From CPC320 sp002684375 (lineage in GTDB: Bacteria; Pseudomonadota; Alphaproteobacteria; Rhodobacterales; Rhodobacteraceae), in NCBI GenBank assembly GCA_965662545.1, contig CBFIHZ010000022.1, forward strand, positions 6,022-70,021: a stretch of 64,000 nt of DNA. The letters run 5' to 3'. The notes beneath the pieces are model-generated. The model searched no databases. It was not told where the DNA came from and saw nothing but the letters and a program-made list of their open reading frames with translations. Made by a program: the position numbers and the translations under genes. Positions 16,762 to 26,083 of the stretch are shown here, piece after piece. Every line of letters starts with the position of its first letter. Position 1 is the first letter of the stretch.

Positions 16762-17985
16762 CTAGCGTTTGTCACGCATTCGCTTGAGCAATCTTCCGAT
16801 GATAAACGAAGTGCGTGGCGAATAAACATAGGGCGTGCGTCCGGTGCGGGTGGGGCGCACGCGCATCCGGCTGAGCCCAAAAATAATCAAAAAAACATGA
16901 CCGGATGCAATCAGTGCAAACAGTGCCGAAGGGCCAAAGCGGTTGATCAAAAAAGACGCGAGTAACGGCGAGGCAATTGCACCGAGAGCATAATAAAACA
17001 TCAAGGCTGCAGACAGTTCGACCCGTTCATTGGTCTGGACAAAATCATGAGCATGGGCTGCGGCCACGGAAAAGATCGGGAAGGTTGTCATGCCGAAAAA
17101 TAATGCTGTCAGGAAGCTGGCTGTGGTGCTGTAGCCTCCGATTAATATCGTGGCCAGACAGCTCATCACCGCCGCAACCGAGAGCCATATCAGCACTTTG
17201 CGCCGATCATATTTATCGGCCAGCCAACCAACAGGAATCTGGGCCAGCGCACCGCCAAGCACAAAGGCTGCTAGAAAATAGGCGATCTGGTCGATTTTAA
17301 GGCCTACCGCAGTGCCATAGATGGGGCCAACCATCCGGAACGAGGCTCCTGACAGGGCTGCAACTACCACCCCGGCGGCCGCCAGAGGGGAATTGCGCAC
17401 CGCCAGCATCGGTCGCAGGCGTGGCGCTTTGGGGGTTTCTGGCGGACGGGATTTGGTCAACGCCAGCGGTATGAGTGTAGCACAGCACAGCAGTGCCAGA
17501 ATGTTATATGATACATAACTGGCCGGTGTCAGCACGCTGATCATCAATTGCGAGGCCAGTGATGCCCCCATATCAACGGCCCGATAGGCACCCATGGTCC
17601 GCCCGCGGGTCTGGTTGGTCACTTTTGCCTGCAACCAAGCCTCGATCACGGTATAACAGCCCGCTACGCAGAGGCCCGTCGCAATTCGCATGACTGCCCA
17701 AGCGGTGGGGTCGATGATCAGCATATGCGCCAGCAGGCCGATGGCACCGGTGGCGGCAAAGGCGGCAAAAGCCCGCGAATGTCCTACGGTGCCCAACAAG
17801 CGCGGGGCCCACCAGCAGCCGATGAAAAAACCGACGAAATGTGCTGACCCCAAAAGACCAATTTGCGCGGTGGTGAAATTCAGCTCAAAACCCGACAACG
17901 CATCCAGCGGTCCAAGCCCGCCAGAGGAGAGCTGTAGTAAGATTACCGATAACAAAAGGGCGGCGAGAGATATTAAAATGCGCAT
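16762..17985 (-). CDS. MFS transporter
   Basis: Major facilitator superfamily permease of 407 residues with about twelve hydrophobic segments. It resembles the YcaD-type group: LLSVILLQLSSGGLGPLDAL at the start, VGFFIGCWWAPRLLGTVGHSRAFA around the first cytoplasmic loop, and QIPVGWLADKYDRRKVLIW as the mid-protein MFS signature. The substrate cannot be inferred. It ends 56 bp before metG on the same strand and could be cotranscribed with it. Confidence 0.85.
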   Translation of the reverse strand: MRILISLAALLLSVILLQLSSGGLGPLDALSGFELNFTTAQIGLLGSAHFVGFFIGCWWAPRLLGTVGHSRAFAAFAATGAIGLLAHMLIIDPTAWAVMRIATGLCVAGCYTVIEAWLQAKVTNQTRGRTMGAYRAVDMGASLASQLMISVLTPASYVSYNILALLCCATLIPLALTKSRPPETPKAPRLRPMLAVRNSPLAAAGVVVAALSGASFRMVGPIYGTAVGLKIDQIAYFLAAFVLGGALAQIPVGWLADKYDRRKVLIWLSVAAVMSCLATILIGGYSTTASFLTALFFGMTTFPIFSVAAAHAHDFVQTNERVELSAALMFYYALGAIASPLLASFLINRFGPSALFALIASGHVFLIIFGLSRMRVRPTRTGRTPYVYSPRTSFIIGRLLKRMRDKR

Positions 17986-18017
17986 ATTATTTTAGCTTAG
18001 CAGCTTGTTGTGGCGCC

Positions 18018-18737
18018 TTATAGCTGTTTTTGACACGGTGGTTTCGTTTTGGGTGTGGTCGCGGCGGTTTTTATTGTCTGGGTCGGAGGCATAGGGCGGG
18101 GTTGTGTCTTTAGACCGGTTCTGGTTTTTGCCACCATCCATTGTTTGACAGGCGCGGTGCGCGCCCGGGTGCGTGTCAAATGCCAGCATTGTGCTGTAGG
18201 GCTATGTGCAGGGACCATATGCCAGCGACTTTCGACCCCCGGTGCGCCGCCATCACCATGCGTTAAAAGCAGCCCCAAAGGTGCGCTTGCGTTTTGTCCG
18301 GTGTTATTTTCTGCGGCCAGATGCAGCCGTCGCACTGCGGTTAGGCTGGGTGGGGTGGGCAGATCTGCCACCACCAAGGGAACGGCGCCACAGCGCAGCG
18401 CTTCTTCCATCGCCCACAGGGTATCTTCGGGCCGGTCGGGGTTTATGAAGGTAAAGTTTTGGGGTTTGACGTAGGGGCGCATCCCATCTGGATTTAGATG
18501 ATCCCGCTGCCATTTGGGAGCGATCCAGAACACAGGTCCCTCGACCTTTGCGGCCACCAACATGGCAAAAAATACGCGCGCCTGCCCGCAGCATTCATGC
18601 ACCCGTGTCTTTTGTAAGGCAACGTCTTGCAAGATGTTTAAGGCCGGTTGTGTGCGCTGTAATTGTCGGTGTGATACACTGTATGATACGCTGTGTGGCA
18701 GATCGTTTGGCAAGTGGTGCGATACTGGTTTTAACAT
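18018..18737 (-). CDS. ImuA-like protein (SOS mutagenesis cassette family)
   Basis: Protein of 239 residues resembling alphaproteobacterial ImuA, a RecA-fold relative that works with ImuB and DnaE2 in damage-induced translesion synthesis. Matching blocks are RVHECCGQARVFFAMLV, DTLWAMEEALRCGAVPLVVADL, AVRRLHLAAEN and APGVESRWHMVPAHS. The C-terminal 45 residues are basic and Thr/Pro-rich. The ATG at 18737 is preferred because GAGGG stands just before it; an ATG 12 nt upstream contains that site. A GTTC-N7-GTTC box lies 15 bp upstream, as expected for a LexA target. imuB and dnaE2, normally downstream, are absent. Confidence 0.62.
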   Translation of the reverse strand: MLKPVSHHLPNDLPHSVSYSVSHRQLQRTQPALNILQDVALQKTRVHECCGQARVFFAMLVAAKVEGPVFWIAPKWQRDHLNPDGMRPYVKPQNFTFINPDRPEDTLWAMEEALRCGAVPLVVADLPTPPSLTAVRRLHLAAENNTGQNASAPLGLLLTHGDGGAPGVESRWHMVPAHSPTAQCWHLTRTRARTAPVKQWMVAKTRTGLKTQPRPMPPTQTIKTAATTPKTKPPCQKQL

Positions 18738-18751
18738 GTTTACCCTCATTT

Positions 18752-18766
18752 GTTCACTATTTGTTC
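18752..18766. promoter_or_regulatory. SOS (LexA) box, alphaproteobacterial type
   Basis: Exact match to the direct-repeat operator GTTC-N7-GTTC known for alphaproteobacterial LexA (GTTCACTATTTGTTC). It stands immediately upstream of the ImuA-like gene and probably overlaps its promoter. One such box is expected by chance only rarely, and its position fits the gene's function. Confidence 0.7.
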
Positions 18767-18968
18767 TAATCTATCTTAATGAGATTTGGTATATATTTTT
18801 TGCATTATTTCAGAGTGTTTGACGTCCCTCGGGCCGCTGGTTTTTAGCTATGCTAACCGCAAGATCAATCCATAGGCTAACAGGTTATGGCGACCGTCGC
18901 TGTTTATTAGCCAACCCCACCCCATTGCTTTTCGGCAGAAGTTTAAACGCGTAGGGTTGATAGGGGTG

Positions 18969-19661
18969 TTAGAACGGCTCCACCCACGGACGCAACTCGA
19001 TCTCTCAGGCTCAGGCACTGCGGTGCCGGCGGTGAAACCGCAGATAGCATTCAGCGATTGCATCGGGATCAAGCCTGCTGTCGTTGCCGTCATCTTGCCG
19101 TTCGATCCGGTTCTCTGCGCGGATGCCACCATTGATCAAAAAATGCCAAATATAGATGTTTTGCGGATGTAATTCGCGGGCCAGAGCTTGTGCCAATCCG
19201 CGCAGGCCAAATTTTCCCATCGCGAATTCCGATGAATTTGCAAAGCCTTTTACCCAAGCGGATGCACCGCTAAACAGAATACTGCCATCGCCCTGTTGCC
19301 GCATCCGTTTCGCTGCCTGTTGCGCCACCAAAAATGCGCCATAACAGGTGGTATTGAGCGCCTGTTTGGTGCTGTGTGGGTCCAAGTCTTGACTGGGCCC
19401 GGGCACCCGCGCCTAGGGGTTATAGACCACCATGTCAGGTGTCCTGATCGTGTTGTCGAGCTCTGCAAATAAACTAGCCACTTGATCGGCGTCACTGGCA
19501 TCGCATAGATGTTGGCTGGCGTCAGTTTCGGCGAATATAGCCTCACGTTTGTTGATATTGTGGGCCGCCAGCGCCACAGCCATACCATTTCTGGTACAGA
19601 GGCAGGCGAGGGCAGCGCTTAACCCGGGGGCCGCCCCGACGATCAATACAGAGTTTGCCAT
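18969..19661 (-). pseudogene. Short-chain dehydrogenase/reductase inactivated by three in-frame stops
   Basis: The frame from ATG 19661 to TAA 18971-18969 encodes a 230-residue SDR without any frameshift: MANSVLIVGAAPGL at the N-terminus, VVYNP mid-way, then AYGAFLV-like YGAFLVAQQAAKRM, FSGASAWVKG and ELRPWVEPF at the end. It is broken by TAG at 19415-19413 and by two TGA codons at 19013-19011 and 19007-19005. At the last two sites relatives carry tryptophan (SAWxWE), so two TGG-to-TGA changes are likely. The usual YxxxK motif is replaced by EFAMGKFG. A recent loss of function is the simplest reading. Confidence 0.8.
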
Positions 19662-19905
19662 GCTGTTTCCATTCGGGTGTATGGTCTACGGTTCCCAAAA
19701 ATGGTGCTTTGTTAACAGCCTCAAATCTAACGCTGAAAATTGCCAGAATATTATTTATTTAATCTGATGAATTTGCTGTTGAAGTTCAGATTTTTTATTA
19801 TGCTATCCACTCGATTCGAAGACAGCTACGACCTCGGACCAGAGGAGCCTGGTCGCCGATCCCATCGGATCGTTCTAATGGGGCCAATCTAATGGGAGAG
19901 AGCAG

Positions 19906-20952
19906 ATGAGAATGAATCCTCTGGGCCGCAGCGGCCTGATGGTGAGCGAACTGTGCTTGGGAACAATGACGTTCGGGACACAAACGCCAGAGCAAGAGTC
20001 TCATGCCCAGATCGATTTGGCGCTTGAGGGCGGGATTAATTTTGTTGATACCGCAGAGATGTATCCTGTCAATCCGGTAAAAGCCGAAACCATTGGTCGC
20101 ACTGAAGAGATCATCGGTGCCTGGCTGGGTAAGAATGCGAACCGTCGTGGCGACATGATATTGGCCACAAAACATTCTGGCGAAGGGCTGCAGTCAGTTC
20201 GCAATGGCGCGCCAATTTCATCGCAGACCATCCCTGAGGCGATTGAGGGGTCTTTGCGGCGCTTACAAACCGATTATATTGATTTGTATCAGTTTCATTG
20301 GCCCAATAGGGGCTCGTATATGTTTCGCAAAAACTGGATCTTTGATCCGTCCTCGCAGAATAAGTCAGAGACGCTTGCGCATATCGAAGACGCGCTTGAA
20401 GCGCTGCAAAAGCAGGTGGACAAGGGGAATATTCGTCATTTTGGGCTGTCTAATGACAGTGCTTGGGGCACAGCGCAATGGCTCAGGGTTTCTGAAGATC
20501 GCGGTTGGCCAAGAGTCGTATCCATGCAGAATGAATACTCTTTATTGTGCCGGCTCTATGATACCGATCTGGCGGAACTCAGCGTGAATGAACAGGTTGG
20601 ATTGATCGCCTATTCGCCGCTGGCGACGGGGCTGTTGACCGGGAAATATCAAAATGGGGCGGTGCCTGAGGGATCACGGCTGTCGTTGAATGCTGATTTG
20701 TCGGGGCGTATGTCGGCCAACGCCGTATCCGCTGTCGACGTCTATCTGGCAATTGCCCGCAAGTATCATATAGATCCGGTTCATATGGCATTGGCGTGGT
20801 GTCGCACCCGCGTTTTCATGGCTTCGGCAATATTTGGCGCCACCCGTCTGGCACAATTAGACCATGCTTTAAGGGCCGCCCACGTCGAATTAAGCGCGGA
20901 GTGCATCACTGAGCTTGATCTGGCACATAAAGCGCATCCGATGCCATATTAG
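19906..20952 (+). CDS. Aldo/keto reductase (Tas-like)
   Basis: NADP(H)-dependent aldo/keto reductase of 348 residues, close in layout to Escherichia coli Tas. LGRSGLMVSELCLGTMTFGTQ opens the barrel. GINFVDTAEMYPVNP holds the catalytic Asp and Tyr, LATKHSG the Lys and DLYQFHWPNRG the His; GLIAYSPLATGLLTGKY is the strand 7 signature. The cofactor-binding C-terminal region is FGATRLAQLDHAL. GGGAGAGAG precedes the ATG. It stands alone between a pseudogene and a gene-free stretch; the substrate is unknown. Confidence 0.9.
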   Translation: MRMNPLGRSGLMVSELCLGTMTFGTQTPEQESHAQIDLALEGGINFVDTAEMYPVNPVKAETIGRTEEIIGAWLGKNANRRGDMILATKHSGEGLQSVRNGAPISSQTIPEAIEGSLRRLQTDYIDLYQFHWPNRGSYMFRKNWIFDPSSQNKSETLAHIEDALEALQKQVDKGNIRHFGLSNDSAWGTAQWLRVSEDRGWPRVVSMQNEYSLLCRLYDTDLAELSVNEQVGLIAYSPLATGLLTGKYQNGAVPEGSRLSLNADLSGRMSANAVSAVDVYLAIARKYHIDPVHMALAWCRTRVFMASAIFGATRLAQLDHALRAAHVELSAECITELDLAHKAHPMPY

Positions 20953-21646
20953 ATGTGGTCGGTCACTTAATTTTCTAGCACTTAAGAAACGTGTTGCTTG
21001 CCTTGGATCGGTTGGCATCACGACAGCCTGATTTGGTCCGTTTGTCCGCGATTGCGGTGCTAACGAACCTCGAAGAGGAGCGCCATAATCGCGGTTGCCC
21101 GAAACCTGCTCAAAAGGGTCTGTCATTTCATTTTTTGAGATATTTTAGGCTGATGGGCGAACCCATTGGCTTGAACAGTCAAAACCTTATGCGTCGTTGT
21201 TGGTGTGGTTGACGAGACAGAGACAAACCTGCCCAGCAGGACATGCGCCGGGTTCCATATTGTTTCTGTATAACTGACAGGTTGGGGGCTGCTTTCTTAG
21301 ATTGCAATGAGTTTGGCAAATTTGTGCTGTGACGTGACCCGTCGTTGCGATCAAAGGTCGCGGCCGCGAGCATTTGGCACAGGTGATTTGGGGTCCCATT
21401 TAAACTGGTTGATATTCGCTGGCCTGACTTTGTGGCGCTTTGGTTGTGGGGATAGGGAAATTTTAAATAAACGACCACCGGCTGTGATATCGGGATGGCT
21501 GTGTGTCGGCAAGCCACAGCGCCAACTATTGTAGCTTTTCGGATTTTGGATGACTACCCTGATGGTCCGTCCAATCCGCAAAAATGCGCCCGCGCCAGTG
21601 GTCGCCCGAGTTTATGAGCCTTGTGATTGATCTATCGGGTGACAAC
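20953..21646. other. Gene-free stretch between aldo/keto reductase and MORN-repeat gene
   Basis: About 690 bp with only short, unconvincing open frames on either strand. I recognise no RNA gene, repeat or decayed protein. The promoter of neither neighbour lies here, since both genes end at this gap (convergent pair), which makes the length unusual. Confidence 0.5.
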
Positions 21647-23011
21647 CTAGTTGTCGTCAAAGATTTCCACGCGGTCAAATGCGCCGCTTTCCCGGTGAAA
21701 TTCCCATTTTCCGCTGCGTTTATCAGCCGTATAATTGCCTTTCATGGATAATTTTCCATTGCGGTAATAAGCCAGAAAAAGTCCTTGTTTTTTATCCTTG
21801 TCGAACATTGAATTGTTTTTCAATTGGCTGTTTGGATAATACTCTTTCCAACGGCCTTGTTTCTGTCCTCCGCGATATACGCCGGTGAGTACCAGTTGGC
21901 CGTTCTCACGAAATTCTGCCCATGGCCCATTTTTGGTTTTTAAGGCCCACGTGCCGGTTAACTTTGGTTGTCCGTTTGCATAGAACTTTTCCTCAGTCCC
22001 ATTTTTGTAGCCACCTTGCCAAGTGACTCTGTGCTGAAGTTGCCCAGTTACATAATAAATTTCTTCCAGACCATCTTTAACTTGATTTGCCCAGACTTCG
22101 CGGAGTTTCAATTGTCCGTTTTCGTAATATTCTTCGGATATCCCGTCTTTGTGATCTTCTATCCATGTTGATTTTAATGCCATTTTCCCATTTTGATAAT
22201 AAGATTCTTCTGGACCATATTTTTTCCCGGCTTCATAAGACACTTTATATTTTACGTCGCCGTTTTGGTAATAAACTTCCTCTAATCCTTCTTTATCATC
22301 GTTCTGCCAAGCCACTTTAAAATTGAGCTGGCCATTCTCATAATAGGTTTCTTCCGGGCCTTCTTGTTTACCATCGTTCCATCCAACGGTACGTTTTAAT
22401 TGGCCATTTTCATGGTAGTAATTCCACACCCCATCCATGTTTCCGGCTTTCCAATTACCAAGCATTTTGAGTTGACCGTTGTCGTGGTACTGCTCCCATA
22501 ATCCATCTTTAACACCATCGGTGTAATGCGCCCGATATTCGAGGTCGTTGCTTTCCTTATAATGTTCCCATACGCCATGTTCTTTGCCGCTTTTGTAAGC
22601 GCCTTTACTCAGCAACTGGCCTGATTCTCTGTAGGTTTCAACAAGGCCTTCCCATTCATTTTTTTTGTAGACTACTTTCCGAAGAAGTTGTCCGTTTTCA
22701 TAATTGAATTCCCATAAACCGTCGCGTAACCCGTCTTTTAAAGTACCCGCAAACTCGACTTGACCGTTTTCATAATACTGCTCGTAAATCTTAACCTCGA
22801 GGCCGTTCTTATATTCGGATTTGGTTTTTATTTGACCATCAGCATAATATTTCACCACGAGGCCAGTGAAGGCCTCAGTCGAGAATTTTTTATACAATAT
22901 TCCCATTCTAGGGACCAGATCGGTCTCATCCACCTCAGTGTCCGCACCCCAACTAATGCTGGCGGTGAAACAAAGTAGGATAGCAAAAAGTACAGCGGAT
23001 CGGTTTTGCAT
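21647..23011 (-). CDS. Secreted MORN-type (YwqK-like) repeat protein
   Basis: Protein of 454 residues. A Sec signal peptide is predicted at residues 1-22 (MQNRSAVLFAILLCFTASISWG|AD). From residue 56 to 439 it consists of exactly sixteen units of 24 residues, each of the pattern Y-ENGQL-x(9)-G-x(2)-x-G-x-W-E-x-Y, with a partial seventeenth at the C-terminus. This is the MORN_2 (PF07661) repeat, which forms beta-hairpin stacks. Annotated YwqK-family antitoxins share this repeat, but here no toxin gene is adjacent and the signal peptide points outside the cytoplasm. Codon use is more AT-rich than that of the core genes, which suggests acquisition or rapid evolution. Function unknown. Confidence 0.85.
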   Translation of the reverse strand: MQNRSAVLFAILLCFTASISWGADTEVDETDLVPRMGILYKKFSTEAFTGLVVKYYADGQIKTKSEYKNGLEVKIYEQYYENGQVEFAGTLKDGLRDGLWEFNYENGQLLRKVVYKKNEWEGLVETYRESGQLLSKGAYKSGKEHGVWEHYKESNDLEYRAHYTDGVKDGLWEQYHDNGQLKMLGNWKAGNMDGVWNYYHENGQLKRTVGWNDGKQEGPEETYYENGQLNFKVAWQNDDKEGLEEVYYQNGDVKYKVSYEAGKKYGPEESYYQNGKMALKSTWIEDHKDGISEEYYENGQLKLREVWANQVKDGLEEIYYVTGQLQHRVTWQGGYKNGTEEKFYANGQPKLTGTWALKTKNGPWAEFRENGQLVLTGVYRGGQKQGRWKEYYPNSQLKNNSMFDKDKKQGLFLAYYRNGKLSMKGNYTADKRSGKWEFHRESGAFDRVEIFDDN

Positions 23012-23604
23012 GAAACAGCTCTTTATGATCTTTTGATTACCTATACCGATAGACCGGTGTCGGTTATAAATCAACTTTTATGAGCGATTTAGATATGATT
23101 GGCGGCTTTGCTCAACTGATAGAAATGTATCAGCCTCCTACTATCGAGTGACAGAGTGGTTTTATCTTTATACTGGCTCTTTGTGCCTTGTAGCCAAGCG
23201 CGGAAGAAAGGCTGTTAACCAACTATTTATATCCTATCCATCTGATTGATCTGTAAATTTTAAATACTGACAGTAACGGGCTGGATTTTCGGATGCTTCA
23301 AGAGCGCAATAGTTGCCAACGGTCTCGACTCCCCGCGAAACAGAGTTGCGACCATGACAGAACGCCCTTTTGACCGGTTTTGGGTTCTATGGTCTACGGT
23401 CATATGCTGCGGCACGGGAAAACCTCAGACAGCGAAAAACAGTAGCATGATGCCGCAGACCGGCTTATGCAGCGGGGGATGAAATCGTAATGACGGCGTT
23501 TGGCATTGCTTTGCAAAAGGCCCTTAGCCATCGCACCATAAGTGGTTTTGAAAAGTACCTGTGGCGGTATTAAACCTTAGTCGGGCCACAAATGGAAATA
23601 GCAA
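23012..23604. other. Gene-free stretch upstream of the MORN-repeat and kinase-like genes
   Basis: About 590 bp between two divergently transcribed genes, so it must hold both promoters. Short frames are present, such as one reading GDEIVMTAFGIALQKAL ending at about 23577, but none is long enough or familiar enough to call. It may contain decayed coding sequence. Confidence 0.4.
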
Positions 23605-24615
23605 ATGTCACTTTTCGACCTACCGTTGCAGACTTCACTGAGTTATTTGCAAAAACTGGCCGAACAGTCATTGTCGCTTTGGGATGTGCCCGAGGATGCG
23701 CGCATGCGGCTGATAAATGTCGCGGAAAACACAACCTATCTGGTCGACGCGTCGCAAGGCAATAAGGCAATTCTGCGCGTCCACCGAGAAAACTATCACA
23801 CTTTGCGCGCCATCGAAAGTGAACTTGCTTGGCTAGAAGCGCTGGGGCGCGAAAAGGTGATCAAGACGCCGGGTTATTTTCTTGGTCGTAATGGGCGTGC
23901 CATCCAGCTTGGAAACACGGACGGAATGAATAATGCGCGTTTAATGGTGCTGTTTCACTTCGTCGATGGCGACGCCCCAGACGAAAGTGTGGATATGGTG
24001 TATGGCTTTCAGGAATTGGGAGCCATCGCCGCGCGCTGCCATGACCACGCGATCAGTTGGGTGAAACCCACACATTTCGAACGGCTGACATGGGATGCAG
24101 ATGCGGTCTTCGGCCCGGCAGCAACATGGGGCAACTGGCGGGATGCGCCTTTGGTCGATCGAGACATTGCCGAGGTTCTGGAGGAGGTTGAAGAGACCGT
24201 CTGTGCGCGTCTGGCGGCCTTTGGCAAGGCGCCAGAGCGCTTTAACTTGATTCATGCCGATATGCGGCTCGCAAATTTACTGGTGGGCCAAGAGGGCACG
24301 AGGTTGATCGACTTTGACGATTGTGGCCATGGATGGTTTCTTTACGATTTTGCCGCCAGCATTAGCTTTATCGAAGACGACCCGCGTATCCCGACATTCA
24401 AAGCCGCGTGGGTCCGGGGGTATCGGTCGGTTCGGGGCTTAAGTGCCGAGGACGAGGCCGAGATCGAGACGTTCATCATGTTCAGAAGAATGGCACTATT
24501 GGCGTGGATTGGCAGTCACATCCAAGCCCCTGAACCGCAGCAAATGGCTCCTAATTTTGCGTCGATTACGGGGCAAATTGGAAAACTATACTTGAAGCGG
24601 CACCAAAAGTGCTGA
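23605..24615 (+). CDS. Phosphotransferase of the APH/choline kinase-like fold
   Basis: Protein of 336 residues with the aminoglycoside-phosphotransferase/homoserine-kinase-type fold. The kinase catalytic loop HADMRLANLLV (HxDxxxxN) is near residue 215, and the metal-binding motif LIDFDDCGHGW follows. The N-lobe has NTTYLVDASQGNKAILRVHR with the ATP-binding lysine region. Such proteins phosphorylate small hydroxylated compounds (amino alcohols, sugars, homoserine); drug resistance should not be assumed. No ribosome site of note precedes the ATG and no operon partner is present. Confidence 0.8.
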   Translation: MSLFDLPLQTSLSYLQKLAEQSLSLWDVPEDARMRLINVAENTTYLVDASQGNKAILRVHRENYHTLRAIESELAWLEALGREKVIKTPGYFLGRNGRAIQLGNTDGMNNARLMVLFHFVDGDAPDESVDMVYGFQELGAIAARCHDHAISWVKPTHFERLTWDADAVFGPAATWGNWRDAPLVDRDIAEVLEEVEETVCARLAAFGKAPERFNLIHADMRLANLLVGQEGTRLIDFDDCGHGWFLYDFAASISFIEDDPRIPTFKAAWVRGYRSVRGLSAEDEAEIETFIMFRRMALLAWIGSHIQAPEPQQMAPNFASITGQIGKLYLKRHQKC

Positions 24616-24848
24616 TGGGTATCTAAGTTTAATCCCGGTGTTGAAATACGATGCTGTGATACCCGACGATGGATGTGGAACTGGCGCGCTTGTTTTCTCT
24701 TTATTCCGCGGAAATTCCATATGATTACGATCTCAGCTGATTCGCGCGCGCCTAGAGGTCAACCCGGGGAAAGTTTGCGGCACCAGTATTTTGACGTTAG
24801 GGAGACTAATCCCCCTGTTCTTTATATGACTACCATACGTCCCAAAAT

Positions 24849-25448
24849 TCAGAGAGCTTGCTTATTTTTACTATCTGCTGAGGAGGTTACGGTTATTTCT
24901 GGCTTGGGGTCACTTAGGGCTGTCGATTTGAACTTTTGAACAACTGGCTCGGCTTGGGGCGCGCTGTGGCGGGTGTTATTGTTATTCATCGCTTTAAGAA
25001 AGAGATATACCTGTTCATCGATCGAATCTACGAAGTCTTCAATGGAGTCCCGTTTGCCTGAAACTTCCGCCGAAATAGTCTGGCCGCCGGTGGACTCGAT
25101 CGTAATTTTGGCAGTAAGCGTTTTTACAAATAAAAGCAAAAAGAACACAGATAAAAGGAGTAACAAACCCGAAACTGCAACGTTCTCAATTCCTAAAAAT
25201 AAGTCCACACTTGTCAACAACTGAGGAGAGAAATTCGAAGCGGTTAGTACAATAACTAGTGCGCCGATCAGACAGAGGGCCGACAGAACGACAAAGTATG
25301 GTTTTGATACGCTTTCCATTTTGGAACTGGCGTAGGAACTGAGTGGAATTGAGCTGAGAGATTTTACGCCACCAATTTTACCTCTCTGGACGAGTCTTCG
25401 GTTTGAGAGTGTAATATCTGCAAAGGTTTTAATATCAGTTTCATCCAT
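24849..25448 (-). CDS. Hypothetical protein with two transmembrane segments
   Basis: Protein of 199 residues that I do not recognise with confidence. The N-terminal 48 residues are soluble (ITLSNRRLVQRGKIGGVKSLSSIPLSS) and resemble the start of membrane proteins with a PH-like strand segment (DUF6232 type). Hydrophobic segments span about residues 51-71 and 90-108. A polar tail of 90 residues follows (SIEDFVDSIDEQVYLFLKAMNNNN), ending in a Ser/Lys-rich stretch. It stands alone between gene-poor regions, with AT-rich codon use like the MORN gene nearby. Confidence 0.6.
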   Translation of the reverse strand: MDETDIKTFADITLSNRRLVQRGKIGGVKSLSSIPLSSYASSKMESVSKPYFVVLSALCLIGALVIVLTASNFSPQLLTSVDLFLGIENVAVSGLLLLLSVFFLLLFVKTLTAKITIESTGGQTISAEVSGKRDSIEDFVDSIDEQVYLFLKAMNNNNTRHSAPQAEPVVQKFKSTALSDPKPEITVTSSADSKNKQAL

Positions 25449-26083
25449 CTTAGCCTACAATCTCCAAGCAGCGCATTGAAAAATAGATAAAGTGCAACTC
25501 GGCCCAACTGGCAAGTGTATTTATGACATCAAGCAACGCAATTTGATGTTTTTGAGAACTCAGCCATCGTCGGATGACGCAATTCGTAAAATGTTCATCA
25601 CGATTTTATTATATAAAGTTTGTAATTTGCTCAAACGTGGTTGTTGGTGAATTTATACTACCAAGTAGAATTTAGGCCTTCTATCTTAGATGTGAAGAGG
25701 CTCTGAATTTTATGGGGTGCATTTACACAGCTATTTACACAGTAGGCTAAACTTAGAATTGAAAGAAGAGGTGTGTTTGCTCAGATTTTTTATAAGTTTA
25801 TCTCGCTGTCGGATATCATAAGAATGCCGTAATGGCATCGCGCGATAATCTTTTCGACAGGTGAATCCAAGTCGCATCTTTAGGCTGGTCGAGCCAGGTC
25901 ATCTCATACCTCTGTCCTGATCCTTGCTTGGTTCAAAGTGCAGGATTTAAATGCTAGAGGGTCTTGCAATTCATATCCTGATACCAGCGATATTAATTTT
26001 GACAATTTTTCCAAGGCGGTTCAGGCCCACTGTCGCCTACAGTGATTTTGCCTTCGATTTAATGTGCTGGTTTCTAGGATGTT
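25449..26083. other. Gene-free AT-rich stretch next to the tRNA gene
   Basis: About 630 bp without a convincing gene. It includes the near-repeat GCATTTACACAG/CTATTTACACAG around 25720-25742 and a 28-codon frame on the minus strand (start near 25914) that I cannot assign. I looked for a copy of the tRNA 3' end as an attachment site and for an integrase remnant and saw neither. Confidence 0.45.

Noticed and set aside
21647..23011. CRISPR-like regular repeats
   Set aside because: The 72-bp periodicity is coding: it translates to 24-residue MORN-type units in one uninterrupted frame with divergent codons.
23605..24615. Aminoglycoside resistance gene
   Set aside because: The kinase fold is shared by many metabolic enzymes, and nothing specific to aminoglycoside binding is visible.
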